Shown here one piece after another: positions 56,233 through 64,000 of a stretch of 64,000 nt of DNA (its first letter is position 1; each line of letters starts with the position of its first letter). The notes beneath the pieces were generated by a model. That model did no database searches. It was not told the origin of the DNA and worked only from the letters and a program-made list of their open reading frames with translations. Both the position numbers and the translations under genes were made by a program. The DNA comes from Streptomyces lienomycini (GTDB taxonomy: Bacteria; Actinomycetota; Actinomycetes; Streptomycetales; Streptomycetaceae): contig NZ_CP116257.1 in NCBI RefSeq assembly GCF_027947595.1, positions 6,694,001-6,758,000 of the forward strand, in the 5' to 3' direction.

Positions 56233-57150
56233 TCAGCCCTTGACGGCGCCCGCCATGATGCCTCCGACGATCTGCTTGCCGAAGATCACGAAGACCAGCA
56301 GCAGCGGCAGGGTGCTGATCAGCGCTCCGGCCATGACGATGCTCTGGTCGGGGGTGTAGGAGGCGCTGAGCTGGCCGAGTGCGACCTGGAGGGTCGGGTT
56401 CTCCTGGGTCAGGGCGAGGAAGGGCCAGAAGAAGTCGTTCCAGGCCTGGACGAAGGTGAGCATGCCGAGCACCATCATCGCGGGCCGCGCCACGGGCAGG
56501 ACGATGCTCCACACGATGCGGAAGTTGCTCGCCCCGTCGACCCGGCCCGCCTCGATGAGTTCGTAGGGCAGGGCCTCGATCAGGTACTGGCGCATGAAGA
56601 ACACGCCGAAGGCGCCGACCAGGGTCGGGAAGATCACCGACTCCAGCTGTCCGCCCCAGCCGATGTCGGACATCATCATGAACAGCGGCACGACGCTGAG
56701 CTGCGGCGGGATCGTCAGCGTGGCGATGACCGCGGTCATCAGCACGCCGCGGCCGCGGAAGCGCATCTTGGCGAAGGCGTAGCCCGCCAGGGTGCAGAAG
56801 AACAGCGTGGCGAGGGTGATGCAGCTGGACACGATGAGGCTGTTGACGATGGCCTTGCCGAGGTTGGCCTGTTCCCAGGCCGCCTCCAGGTTGGTCCACA
56901 GCCTGCCGCCCGGAATGAACGGCGGCGGGGTGTCGAGCACCCGCTGCTGGTCGTGCGAGGCGGCCACCAGCGTCCAGTACAGGGGGAAGAGGGACCCCAG
57001 GCCGACGACGATCAGGGCGACGTAGGTGAACGGGCCGCCCTTGAGCTGCTGGCCGGCACCGAGCTTGAGGCGGGGGCCCCTGCGCTCGGGGGAGCTGAGC
57101 ACGGTCGGAGTCATGTCCGGCACTGTCTTGGTGGGACTTGTCGTGGTCAT
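56233..57150 (-). CDS. cebG: ABC sugar transporter permease (MalG type)
   Basis: A 305-residue membrane protein of six helices. Features are LGSLFPLYWTLVAASHDQQR and the EAA loop in IEAGRVDGASNFRIVWSIVL, which docks with the ATPase (probably MsiK, encoded elsewhere). N-terminal extension of about 25 polar residues. Follows cebF by 14 nt. Confidence 0.9.
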   Translation of the reverse strand: MTTTSPTKTVPDMTPTVLSSPERRGPRLKLGAGQQLKGGPFTYVALIVVGLGSLFPLYWTLVAASHDQQRVLDTPPPFIPGGRLWTNLEAAWEQANLGKAIVNSLIVSSCITLATLFFCTLAGYAFAKMRFRGRGVLMTAVIATLTIPPQLSVVPLFMMMSDIGWGGQLESVIFPTLVGAFGVFFMRQYLIEALPYELIEAGRVDGASNFRIVWSIVLPVARPAMMVLGMLTFVQAWNDFFWPFLALTQENPTLQVALGQLSASYTPDQSIVMAGALISTLPLLLVFVIFGKQIVGGIMAGAVKG

Positions 57151-57164
57151 CTAAGTCGCTCCCG

Positions 57165-58157
57165 TCAGGCCGCGCTCTTGCGCACGAACCGGCTGACGAT
57201 CCAGTTGATCAGGGCGATGAGCAGCAGCAGGACGAGCATGGCCCAGGCCACGGCCGCGGCCGGACCGAGGTGCCCGAGCTTCCAGCCGTAGTTGTAGAGG
57301 TAGATGCTGAGCGTCTCGTACTGGTGCTCGCTGCCGCCGACGGAGCCGAGCGTGCCGCCCTCCAGCAGCAGCGGCTCACCGAACAGCTGCATGGAACCGA
57401 TCGTCGAGATGACGATGGTGAACAGGATCGTCGGCCGGAGCGAGGGGATGGTCACCTTGCGGAACTGCTGCCAGCGCGAGGCGCCGTCGATCGAGGCCGC
57501 CTCGTACAGGTCGCTCGGCACCGCCTGCATGGCCGCCAGGTAGATCAGGGCGTTGTAGCCGGTCCAGCGCCAGATCACCATGACCGAGATCGCGATCTTG
57601 GACGTCCACTCGCCGCTGCCCCAGTCGACGTTCTCGATGCCGACGAAGCTCAGCACCCAGTTGAGGATGCCGCCGTCGGCCCGGAAGACCAGGGCGAAGA
57701 CGAGCGCCGCGGTCGCCACCGAGGTGGCGTACGGGGTGAGGATCACCGTGCGCCAGAAGGTGCTGGCGCGCAGCTTGTAGTTGAGCAGGTGGGCCAGTCC
57801 CAGCGCGACCAGCAGCTGCGGCACGGTCGAGATGACACCGATGATGAAGGTGTTGGAGACGGCCGTCCAGAACTCGGAGTCCTGGAGGATCTTGGCGAAG
57901 TTCTCCCAGCCGACCCACTCGGACTGGTCGAGGCTCGTCATCTCCACCCGGTGCAGGGCGATCCAGCCGGTGTAGAGGAGCGGGTAGAGCCCGAACGCAC
58001 CGAAGATGAGGAAGAAGGGGGCGATGTACGCGTACGGCGACGCCTTGTCGTCGAGGCGCCACAGCCGCGTTCGCCACGGACTGGGTGTCTTGGACGCGGC
58101 GCCCGAGCCGCCGGCGGGCGGCTTGTGGGCACCCCGTACGGGGGTTGTCGTTGCCAC
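57165..58157 (-). CDS. cebF: ABC sugar transporter permease (MalF type)
   Basis: A 330-residue membrane protein. GTG at 58157 follows GGAAGGA. Contains PYAYIAPFFLIFGAFGLYPL, the central EAA loop LYEAASIDGASRWQQFRKVT, and six hydrophobic helices. It pairs with CebG to import cello-oligosaccharides captured by CebE. Confidence 0.9.
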   Translation of the reverse strand: MATTTPVRGAHKPPAGGSGAASKTPSPWRTRLWRLDDKASPYAYIAPFFLIFGAFGLYPLLYTGWIALHRVEMTSLDQSEWVGWENFAKILQDSEFWTAVSNTFIIGVISTVPQLLVALGLAHLLNYKLRASTFWRTVILTPYATSVATAALVFALVFRADGGILNWVLSFVGIENVDWGSGEWTSKIAISVMVIWRWTGYNALIYLAAMQAVPSDLYEAASIDGASRWQQFRKVTIPSLRPTILFTIVISTIGSMQLFGEPLLLEGGTLGSVGGSEHQYETLSIYLYNYGWKLGHLGPAAAVAWAMLVLLLLIALINWIVSRFVRKSAA

Positions 58158-58615
58158 GGAGGGAGTCCTTCCCTGGGAGGTCTGGCCGGGTAGGGGCGGG
58201 AGGCGGGCGGCCGGGCCGGACGCCCGTCCCGCCGTTCCCTCCCTGCGCGGATCGGCACGATGTCGAGTGGCCCGCGCGGCGGCCCGAGGTGCGTGTGGCG
58301 CGGGACCCCCGCGCCGGGTGCCGTCGGTCGGGATCGGGCGGGGGCGGATCAGTGCGGTCGGGTGGATCAGTGCGGTCGGGCCGCTGCGTCGACCGGTCCC
58401 GCGGACCCGCCGGGCACCGGCCCTCGTCGGACAGCAAGGTACGAGGCCCGGTGTCCGTCTGGCGAGAGTGCCGCCGGACACCGCGGAGCAGGCCCGCCGC
58501 TACGGCCGGGCCCGGTGGCGGACGCCCCGCGCCCGCGGGCGGCCACCGGCGTGCGGCGGCCTGCCCGCGGGCGCGCGGTGCGGGCGGCCGACGGGGCCGC
58601 CCGCACCGCCGGAGG
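58158..58615 (-). promoter_or_regulatory. cebE-cebF spacer with strong hairpin
   Basis: A 458-nt spacer with no convincing gene. Just after the cebE stop is a 15-bp perfect stem (arms 58575-58589 and 58595-58609, GCGGTGCGGGCGGCC with its complement), likely to stabilise cebE mRNA or stop most transcripts. An 18-nt unit GGATCAGTGCGGTCGGGT is directly repeated (58346-58363, 58364-58380). Confidence 0.7.
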
Positions 58616-59941
58616 TCAGCCGATGGCCTTGTCGATCGCCTCGCTGGCGGCGTCCCAGGCCTTGTCCGGGTCGGTGCCGCGCTGCTCCATGTTGTTGATC
58701 TGCGTGGAGATCGAGTCCTTGATCACGCCGTCCTTCGGGCCGAGCACGGCCACCGGGATGGACTTGGCCTCTTCGGCGTAGAGCTGGCCGACCGGGGCGT
58801 CGTTGAAGTACGGGAGCTTCCCGTTCTTCACGTCGGGAAGCTCGTAGGCGCCCTGGTTGGACGGGAAGACACCGACGGCCTTGAAGACGGCCGCCTGCTG
58901 CTCGGGCGCGGTCAGCCACTTGACCAGCTCGGTGGCCTCCTTGACGTGCTTGCCGCTCTTGGGCACGGTCAGGAAGGAACCGCCCCAGTTGGCCGCGGTG
59001 TCACCGGGCGCGCTGGTGATGTCCCACTTGCCCTTGAACTCCTCGCCGGAGTAGTTCTCGATCTGCAGGGACATCCAGGCCGGGCACACCACGGTGGCCA
59101 CGCTGCCCTTGCGCAGCGCCGCCTTCCAGGGGTCCTGGAACTGGGGCAGGCCCTGGCTCAGCTTCTTCTCCGCGGCGTCGGCGGCCAGGTCCCAGCCCTT
59201 CTGCACCGCGGGGCTGTCCTTGTAGATCGGCTTGCCGTCGGCGTCGTAGTACTGCTTCTCGGAGGAGCTGACGACACCGTTGAACATGGCGCTGGCGGAG
59301 TCCATGAAGAAGGTGCCGTCGGGCGCCTTCGCCTTGTACTGCTCACCGAGCTTGATGTAGTCCTCCCAGCCGCCCGCGACCTTCTTGGCGACCTCGGTGC
59401 GGTCGGTCGGCAGACCGGCCTTCTCGAAGAGGTCCCTGCGGTAGCAGAGCGACATCGGACCGATGTCGGTACCGGCGCCTATGACCGCGCCGTCCTTCGT
59501 GGTGGCCTGCTTGGCCTTCCAGTCCAGCCACTGGCTGACGTCGATCGAGTCCTTGAGGTCGGTGAACTTGTCCGCCTGGGTGTCGACGACCTCCTTGATG
59601 CGGGCGACCTCGACACCGACGACGTCCCCGAGACCACTGCCCGTGTTCAGCTGCTGAAGGAGCTTCGGGTAGTAGTCCTGCTCGTTGGCGGTCGTCTCCT
59701 CCTTCACCTCGATGTTCGGGTGAAGCTGCTGGTACTTCTCGAACAGGCCCGCTTCCTTGTAGCCGAACTGTCCGTAGTCGGCCACCTTGAGGGTGATCTT
59801 CCCGTCGGAGTCCGACGCGTCCGAGTCGCCGTCGCTGTCGCTGCTGCAGCCGGTGAGCAGCAGAGCCGAGGCCGTCAGGACCGAGGTGGTCAGGGCCGCT
59901 GCTCTGCGGCCACGACCGCCGCCGGTACGGGTGATGCGCAT
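58616..59941 (-). CDS. cebE: Cello-oligosaccharide-binding lipoprotein
   Basis: A 441-residue solute-binding protein. Signal with lipobox (ALTTSVLTASALLLTGC), then a Ser/Asp linker and a type I sugar-binding fold (ITLKVADYGQFGYKEAGLFE, VCPAWMSLQIENYSGEEFKG, GSFLTVPKSGKHVKEATELV). It has the greatest expected expression of the operon. Divergent from cebR, with a 13-of-14 CebR box between. Confidence 0.92.
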   Translation of the reverse strand: MRITRTGGGRGRRAAALTTSVLTASALLLTGCSSDSDGDSDASDSDGKITLKVADYGQFGYKEAGLFEKYQQLHPNIEVKEETTANEQDYYPKLLQQLNTGSGLGDVVGVEVARIKEVVDTQADKFTDLKDSIDVSQWLDWKAKQATTKDGAVIGAGTDIGPMSLCYRRDLFEKAGLPTDRTEVAKKVAGGWEDYIKLGEQYKAKAPDGTFFMDSASAMFNGVVSSSEKQYYDADGKPIYKDSPAVQKGWDLAADAAEKKLSQGLPQFQDPWKAALRKGSVATVVCPAWMSLQIENYSGEEFKGKWDITSAPGDTAANWGGSFLTVPKSGKHVKEATELVKWLTAPEQQAAVFKAVGVFPSNQGAYELPDVKNGKLPYFNDAPVGQLYAEEAKSIPVAVLGPKDGVIKDSISTQINNMEQRGTDPDKAWDAASEAIDKAIG

Positions 59942-60435
59942 TCCACTACTCCTTGTTCCAGGGGGGAACGGGGACCTCAGGAATCAGACCGCCGGGTTCG
60001 ACGGTCCGGACCTGCCCTCTCGGTTCGAGCAGCGGCCAACCCAGGGCAACGCGACGTGCGATGCGAAGATGCTGGTCAACGGTGTGCCATGCGAGGTGGA
60101 GGGAAGGGCCGATGGTGCTGCGGTCCGCACGGGAGGCGGCCCCCACACTCCGTGGGACCGCTCCCACGCGGCTTGCCCCGAAGACTGGTTGGTGCCGGTC
60201 CCCGGTGTCAAGACTTGAAAACGGCGTTGTTGCCCAAGCGTGTTCTGTGCGTCACAGGAATGTGTCGCGTCGTGACCCGTAACCCCCCGGACATCAGCCG
60301 GACTTGGGCCGGATATCCGCAGGTCACCACGGTTCGGCCGGTGGAGGGGGACGCCGAGGGGGTCCTCCTGGGCCGGGTCGGGGATTTCTGGGCCAGAATG
60401 AAGCGCGTCCCCCCACCCATGCCGGAAGGTGAACG
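59942..60435. promoter_or_regulatory. cebE-cebR divergent intergenic region
   Basis: A 494-nt spacer that should contain both divergent promoters and contains one CebR box (60153-60166). I see no gene in it. Promoter hexamers could not be fixed. Confidence 0.6.
60153..60166. promoter_or_regulatory. CebR box upstream of cebE
   Basis: TGGGACCGCTCCCA, 13 of 14 positions of TGGGAGCGCTCCCA. Located 212 nt upstream of cebE, which suggests a long leader. Confidence 0.85.
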
Positions 60436-61479
60436 ATGAGCCCTGCCGACCAACCGTCCACGACCGCGGTCGTCCGGCGCCCGACCCTGAACGCCGTGGC
60501 CGCCCGCGCCGGCGTGGGCCGCGGCACGGTCTCCCGGGTCATCAACGGTTCGCCCAAGGTGAGCGACCGCTCCCGCGCGGCCGTGGAACAGGCGATCGCC
60601 GAACTCGGCTACGTCCCCAACCGGGCCGCCCGCTCCCTGGTCACCCGGCGCACCGAGTCCGTGGCGCTGGTCGTCCCGGACGCCCAGACGCGGCTGTTCT
60701 CCGAGCCGTACTTCTCGGGGATCATCCGGGGCGTGTCCGCCGGACTGGCCAGCGCCGGGATGCAGTTGCTGCTCGTCCTGGTGCGCGACCAGCAGGAGTA
60801 CGACCGGCTCGCCGGCTACCTGTCCGCGCAGCGGGTCGACGGGGTGCTGATGATCGCCGTCCACCGCGACGACACGCTGCCCGACCGGCTGGACGAACTC
60901 GCCGTCCCCACCGTGCTGGCGGGCCGGCGCGGCGACCGGGAGCCCCTCGGATACGTCCGCGCGGACAACGTCGGCGGCGCCAGGAGCGCGGTCGGGCATC
61001 TGCTGGCGACCGGCCGCCGGACCGTCGGCACCATCACCGGGTCGCTGGACATGGACGCCGCCCAGGACCGCGTCGACGGCTACCGCGAGGCGCTCCGGGA
61101 CGCCGGTGTCGCCGTCGACGAGGAGCTGATCACGGACGGCGACTTCACCGAGGAGGGCGGACGCGCGGCCATGCGCGAACTGCTGCGCCGCCGCCCCGGC
61201 CTGGACGCGGTCTTCGCCGCCTCGGACGTGATGGCCTCCGGTGCGGTGCTGGAACTGCGCGCCTCGGGCCGGCGGGTGCCGGACGACGTGGCCGTCGTCG
61301 GGTTCGACGACTCGATCGTGGCCCGGCACACCGATCCCCCGCTGACCAGTGTCCGCCAGCCGCTGGAGGAGATGGGCCGCACCATGGCCCGACTGCTGCT
61401 GGACGAGATCGCGGACCCGGGCAGCGGACGCCGGGCGGTGGTCCTGCCGACGGAACTCGTGGTGCGCGGGTCGGCGTGA
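60436..61479 (+). CDS. cebR: LacI-family cellulose utilisation repressor
   Basis: A 347-residue repressor. N-terminal HTH ([20 protein letters not shown] and [16 protein letters not shown]), hinge [19 protein letters not shown], and effector domain with [20 protein letters not shown] and [19 protein letters not shown]. It lies divergent from cebE with boxes on both sides, which fits CebR, the repressor released by cellobiose or cellotriose. A second GH1 gene follows on the same strand. Confidence 0.9.
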   Translation: MSPADQPSTTAVVRRPTLNAVAARAGVGRGTVSRVINGSPKVSDRSRAAVEQAIAELGYVPNRAARSLVTRRTESVALVVPDAQTRLFSEPYFSGIIRGVSAGLASAGMQLLLVLVRDQQEYDRLAGYLSAQRVDGVLMIAVHRDDTLPDRLDELAVPTVLAGRRGDREPLGYVRADNVGGARSAVGHLLATGRRTVGTITGSLDMDAAQDRVDGYREALRDAGVAVDEELITDGDFTEEGGRAAMRELLRRRPGLDAVFAASDVMASGAVLELRASGRRVPDDVAVVGFDDSIVARHTDPPLTSVRQPLEEMGRTMARLLLDEIADPGSGRRAVVLPTELVVRGSA

Positions 61480-61566
61480 GTCCGACCGGACCCGAGGCGC
61501 CCCGCCCTGCCGCGGTGCCCGACCGCCTGACCGGACTCGGACGCGGCCCGGGTTTCCGCTTCCTCA

Positions 61567-61580
61567 TGGGAGCGCTCCCA
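61567..61580. promoter_or_regulatory. Perfect CebR box upstream of the second GH1 gene
   Basis: TGGGAGCGCTCCCA, exact match to the consensus. Directly followed by CATAAT (61583-61588), a good -10 element, so binding would block the promoter. Confidence 0.9.
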
Positions 61581-61605
61581 TGCATAATGGTGCACCCCGA
61601 CCCCG

Positions 61606-61619
61606 TGGGAGCGATTCCA
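61606..61619. promoter_or_regulatory. Second CebR-like box at the GH1 start codon
   Basis: TGGGAGCGATTCCA, 12 of 14, spaced 39 nt from the perfect box and overlapping the ATG. The pair would allow cooperative binding. Confidence 0.65.
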
Positions 61620-63046
61620 TGACATCACCGAACCCCGTGTCCTTCCCCCCTGCCTTCCTGTGGGGCGCCGCCACCTCGGCGTACCAGATCGAGGGCGCGG
61701 TGCGGGAGGACGGCCGTACACCCTCGATCTGGGACACCTTCAGCCACACGCCCGGGAAGACGGCCGGCGGGGAAACCGGTGACATCGCTGTCGACCACTA
61801 CCACCGCTACCGCGACGACGTGGCGCTGATGAAGGACCTGGGCCTCGGCGCCTACCGCTTCTCGGTCTCCTGGCCCCGGGTGCAGCCGACCGGACGCGGT
61901 CCCGCCGTCCAGCGCGGCCTGGACTTCTACCGCCGCCTGGTGGACGAGCTGCTGGCCGCCGGGATCAAGCCGGCCGTCACCCTCTACCACTGGGACCTGC
62001 CGCAGGAGCTGGAGGACGCGGGCGGCTGGCCCGAGCGGGACACGGCGTACCGGTTCGCCGAGTACGCGCAGATGGTCGGCGAGGCGCTCGGCGACCGGGT
62101 GGAGCAGTGGATCACGCTGAACGAGCCGTGGTGCGCCGCCTTCCTGGGCTACGCCTCCGGTGTGCACGCGCCCGGCCGTACCGACCCGGCGGCGGCGCTG
62201 CGGGCCGCGCACCACCTGAACCTGGCGCACGGCCTGGGCACGGTGGCGCTGCGTTCGGTGATGCCGGCCCGCAACTCGGTGGCGATCAGCCTCAACACCT
62301 CCGTCGTGCGGCCGCTGTCGCAGACCCCGGCGGACCTGGCGGCGGCCCGGCGGATCGACGACCTGTCCGGCGGCGTCTTCCACGGCCCGATCCTGCACGG
62401 CGCCTACCCGCAGTCCCTGCTGGAGGCGACCGCCCCGGTGACGGACTGGTCGTACGTCCAGGACGGCGACCTGGGGCGGGTCCGCCAGCCGATCGACGCG
62501 ATCTGCCTCAACTACTACACGCCGACCGTGGTGTCGGCGGCCGACGCCGACTCGCGTGTCCCGCGCGCCGACGGGCACGGCACGAGCGACCACTCGCCGT
62601 GGCCCGCCGCGGACGACGTGGCGTTCCACCAGCCGCCGGGCGAGCGCACGGAGATGGGCTGGAGCGTCGACCCGTCCGGCCTGCACGAGCTGATCATGCG
62701 CTACCACCGCGAGGCCCCCGGCACCGCGCTGTACATCAGCGAGAACGGCGCGGCCTACGACGACAAGCCCGGCGCGGACGGCACGGTGCACGACCCCGAG
62801 CGGGTCGCCTACCTGAACGGCCACCTCGCGGCGGTCCGGCAGGCCATCGCCGACGGCGCCGACGTCCGCGGCTACTACCTGTGGTCCCTGCTGGACAACT
62901 TCGAGTGGGCGTACGGCTACGAGAAGCGCTTCGGCGCGGTGTACGTCGACTACGCCTCCCAGGAGCGCACCCCGAAGTCGAGTGCCCTCTGGTACGGGCG
63001 GGCGGCCCGCACCGGGACGCTGCCGCCGGTGGACCTCGCCGGGTAG
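61619..63046 (+). CDS. GH1 beta-glucosidase, second ceb-locus copy
   Basis: A 475-residue enzyme, close paralogue of the one at 54586. Features: [49 protein letters not shown] (Glu at about 169), and [11 protein letters not shown] (nucleophile Glu at about 375). No signal peptide. Differs in some substrate-region residues, so the two enzymes may have different chain-length or linkage preference. Under the perfect CebR box. Confidence 0.92.
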   Translation: MTSPNPVSFPPAFLWGAATSAYQIEGAVREDGRTPSIWDTFSHTPGKTAGGETGDIAVDHYHRYRDDVALMKDLGLGAYRFSVSWPRVQPTGRGPAVQRGLDFYRRLVDELLAAGIKPAVTLYHWDLPQELEDAGGWPERDTAYRFAEYAQMVGEALGDRVEQWITLNEPWCAAFLGYASGVHAPGRTDPAAALRAAHHLNLAHGLGTVALRSVMPARNSVAISLNTSVVRPLSQTPADLAAARRIDDLSGGVFHGPILHGAYPQSLLEATAPVTDWSYVQDGDLGRVRQPIDAICLNYYTPTVVSAADADSRVPRADGHGTSDHSPWPAADDVAFHQPPGERTEMGWSVDPSGLHELIMRYHREAPGTALYISENGAAYDDKPGADGTVHDPERVAYLNGHLAAVRQAIADGADVRGYYLWSLLDNFEWAYGYEKRFGAVYVDYASQERTPKSSALWYGRAARTGTLPPVDLAG

Positions 63047-63092
63047 GCCCCTCGCGGGAGCCCGGGGGCGAGGGGGCCGGGAGGACGGCTGA

Positions 63093-63133
63093 AGCGGGGC
63101 GCGGCATTCCACGGGGGGATGCCGCGCCCCGCT
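63093..63133. terminator. Bidirectional terminator between the GH1 and GH18 genes
   Basis: A 15-bp perfect stem, AGCGGGGCGCGGCAT (63093-63107) with ATGCCGCGCCCCGCT (63119-63133), around an 11-nt loop, between convergent genes. Confidence 0.9.
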
Positions 63134-63164
63134 CGTAGGGCCGGTGTGGGGGGAGAGCCCGGCC

Positions 63165-64000
63165 CTACCGGTAGGCGGCGAACGCCTTGGCGAAGGCGTT
63201 CGCCTCCTGGTCCACGGAGCTGCAGGTGGCGTCGGCCGAGGGCTTCGGGCCGCCGGGGCACGCCTTGTCGCGGGTCGCGGACCACATCGACAGTCCGCCG
63301 AGGCCCTTGGTCTTCGCGAACTCCACCAGCTGGGCGGCGTCCTCGACCCGGAAGACCTCGGAGGCGACGTCGTTGACGCCGATCATCGGGGTGACGGCGA
63401 CCGTCTTCCAGGCGTCGGCGTCGGACCGGCCGAGGACGCCCTTGAGCTGGGCCTGGGTGGCGGTGGCGGCCTGCTCGGCGTAGGTGCCCATGTCGGCGCT
63501 GTACGCGGGGCCGTAGTCCATCGCCATGATGTTGACGGTGTCGACGGCCACGCCGTTCCTCTTCGCGTCGGCGAGGAGGTCGACGCCCGCCTGGGTGAGT
63601 CCCTCGGGCATCACCGGGAGGGTGAAGGAGACGTCCAGGCCGGGGTGCTGCTTCTGGAGGGCGGTGATCGCCTGGGCGCGGCGGGTGTTGGCGGCCGTGT
63701 CGGGCAGCGCGCCGCCCTCGACGTCGAAGTCGACCTTGGTGAGCCGGTAGGCGTCGACGACCTTGCCGTACGCCGCGGCGAGCGCGTCGGCCGACGTGCA
63801 GGTCGTGCCCAGTTCGGAGCCGGAGGCGCCGCCGAAGGAGACGCGGACGTCGCCGCCCTTCGCGCGCAGGGCGCCGATCTGGGCGGCCACGGCGTCGCTC
63901 GCGAGGTCGGTGACGCCGCCCCACTTGGGGGTGCAGCCGCCGCCGTCGGTGACGAAGGCGAGGGTGTACTCCCGCACGCCGGTCGCCTCGGCGTGCGCGA
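63165..64000 (-). CDS. GH18 chitinase, C-terminal part (runs off the window)
   Basis: Partial gene: the minus-strand frame is open to the window edge, giving at least 277 residues. Shows GGDVRVSFGGASGSELG, the catalytic core LTKVDFDVEGGALPDTAAN (DxDxE, with acid Glu), VNIMAMDYGPAYS and GLGGLSMWSATRDKACPGGP. It is an ENGase/chitinase C-like branch of GH18. The N-terminus, expected to hold a signal peptide and binding domain, is outside. Cys pair near the C-terminus (DKACPG, ATCSSV). Confidence 0.9.
   Translation of the reverse strand, partial: AHAEATGVREYTLAFVTDGGGCTPKWGGVTDLASDAVAAQIGALRAKGGDVRVSFGGASGSELGTTCTSADALAAAYGKVVDAYRLTKVDFDVEGGALPDTAANTRRAQAITALQKQHPGLDVSFTLPVMPEGLTQAGVDLLADAKRNGVAVDTVNIMAMDYGPAYSADMGTYAEQAATATQAQLKGVLGRSDADAWKTVAVTPMIGVNDVASEVFRVEDAAQLVEFAKTKGLGGLSMWSATRDKACPGGPKPSADATCSSVDQEANAFAKAFAAYR

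Noticed and set aside
58260..58781. Frames in the 458-nt spacer between cebE and cebF
   Set aside because: Low-complexity Gly/Arg/Pro translation, direct repeats and a hairpin, with no conserved motif.

Overview
The window is high-GC actinobacterial DNA, almost certainly the core chromosome of a Streptomyces. The signs are strong G/C bias at codon third positions, GTG and TTG starts, ATGA/GTGA gene overlaps, the desferrioxamine operon desABCD with DmdR-type iron boxes, adpA (bldH) with a TTA codon, and the ceb cello-oligosaccharide locus. From memory of the family, the stretch acyl-CoA carboxylase - des - glmS - adpA - orn - ceb matches the S. coelicolor gene order.

Layout. 0.1-4.5 kb: a minus-strand operon (sugar isomerase-like TIM barrel, DUF993 protein, Gfo/Idh/MocA oxidoreductase) with a divergent LacI regulator. 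4.7-8.2 kb: a second TIM-barrel isomerase, a GNAT acetyltransferase and a Tat-exported GH3 N-acetylhexosaminidase. 8.3-15.8 kb: secreted or membrane proteins (S37 peptidase, phytase-like esterase) and a single-chain ABC exporter. 15.9-18.3 kb: an accessory-looking patch with small genes, a broken XRE regulator next to an intact DUF397 gene, and a TetR-like gene. 18.5-22.0 kb: a secreted nuclease, then a STAND/NB-ARC-TPR ATPase translationally coupled to a small protein carrying the same short sequence motif. 22.1-28.6 kb: ThDP enzyme plus agmatinase, a conserved protein, and a three-gene phospholipid-type operon. 28.6-37.3 kb: acyl-CoA thioesterase, acyl-CoA dehydrogenase, a TetR regulator and the accD1-accA1-hmgL-acyl-CoA dehydrogenase operon for branched-chain (leucine) acyl-CoA catabolism. 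37.3-44.6 kb: ferrioxamine uptake and desferrioxamine biosynthesis under two iron boxes. 44.7-46.2 kb: an MFS exporter with a TTA codon that has replaced nearly all of a GH20 hexosaminidase gene, whose last codons remain. 46.2-53.3 kb: DUF4429 protein, a small protein, glmS, a universal stress protein, adpA, a 43-bp tandem repeat array, orn and tRNA-His. 53.4-63.0 kb: the ceb locus (LacI, GH1, CebG, CebF, CebE, CebR, second GH1) with four CebR-like boxes. 63.2-64.0 kb: the 3' part of a GH18 chitinase.

Working together: several parts deal with amino-sugar and glucan metabolism (GH3, GH20 remnant, GlmS, ceb, GH18), with acyl-CoA supply and iron acquisition, and with developmental control (AdpA). 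The most unusual items are the STAND ATPase/small-protein pair with matching motifs, the phospholipid cassette with substituted signature residues in two of its enzymes, the MFS-for-hexosaminidase replacement, and the tandem repeat array downstream of adpA.
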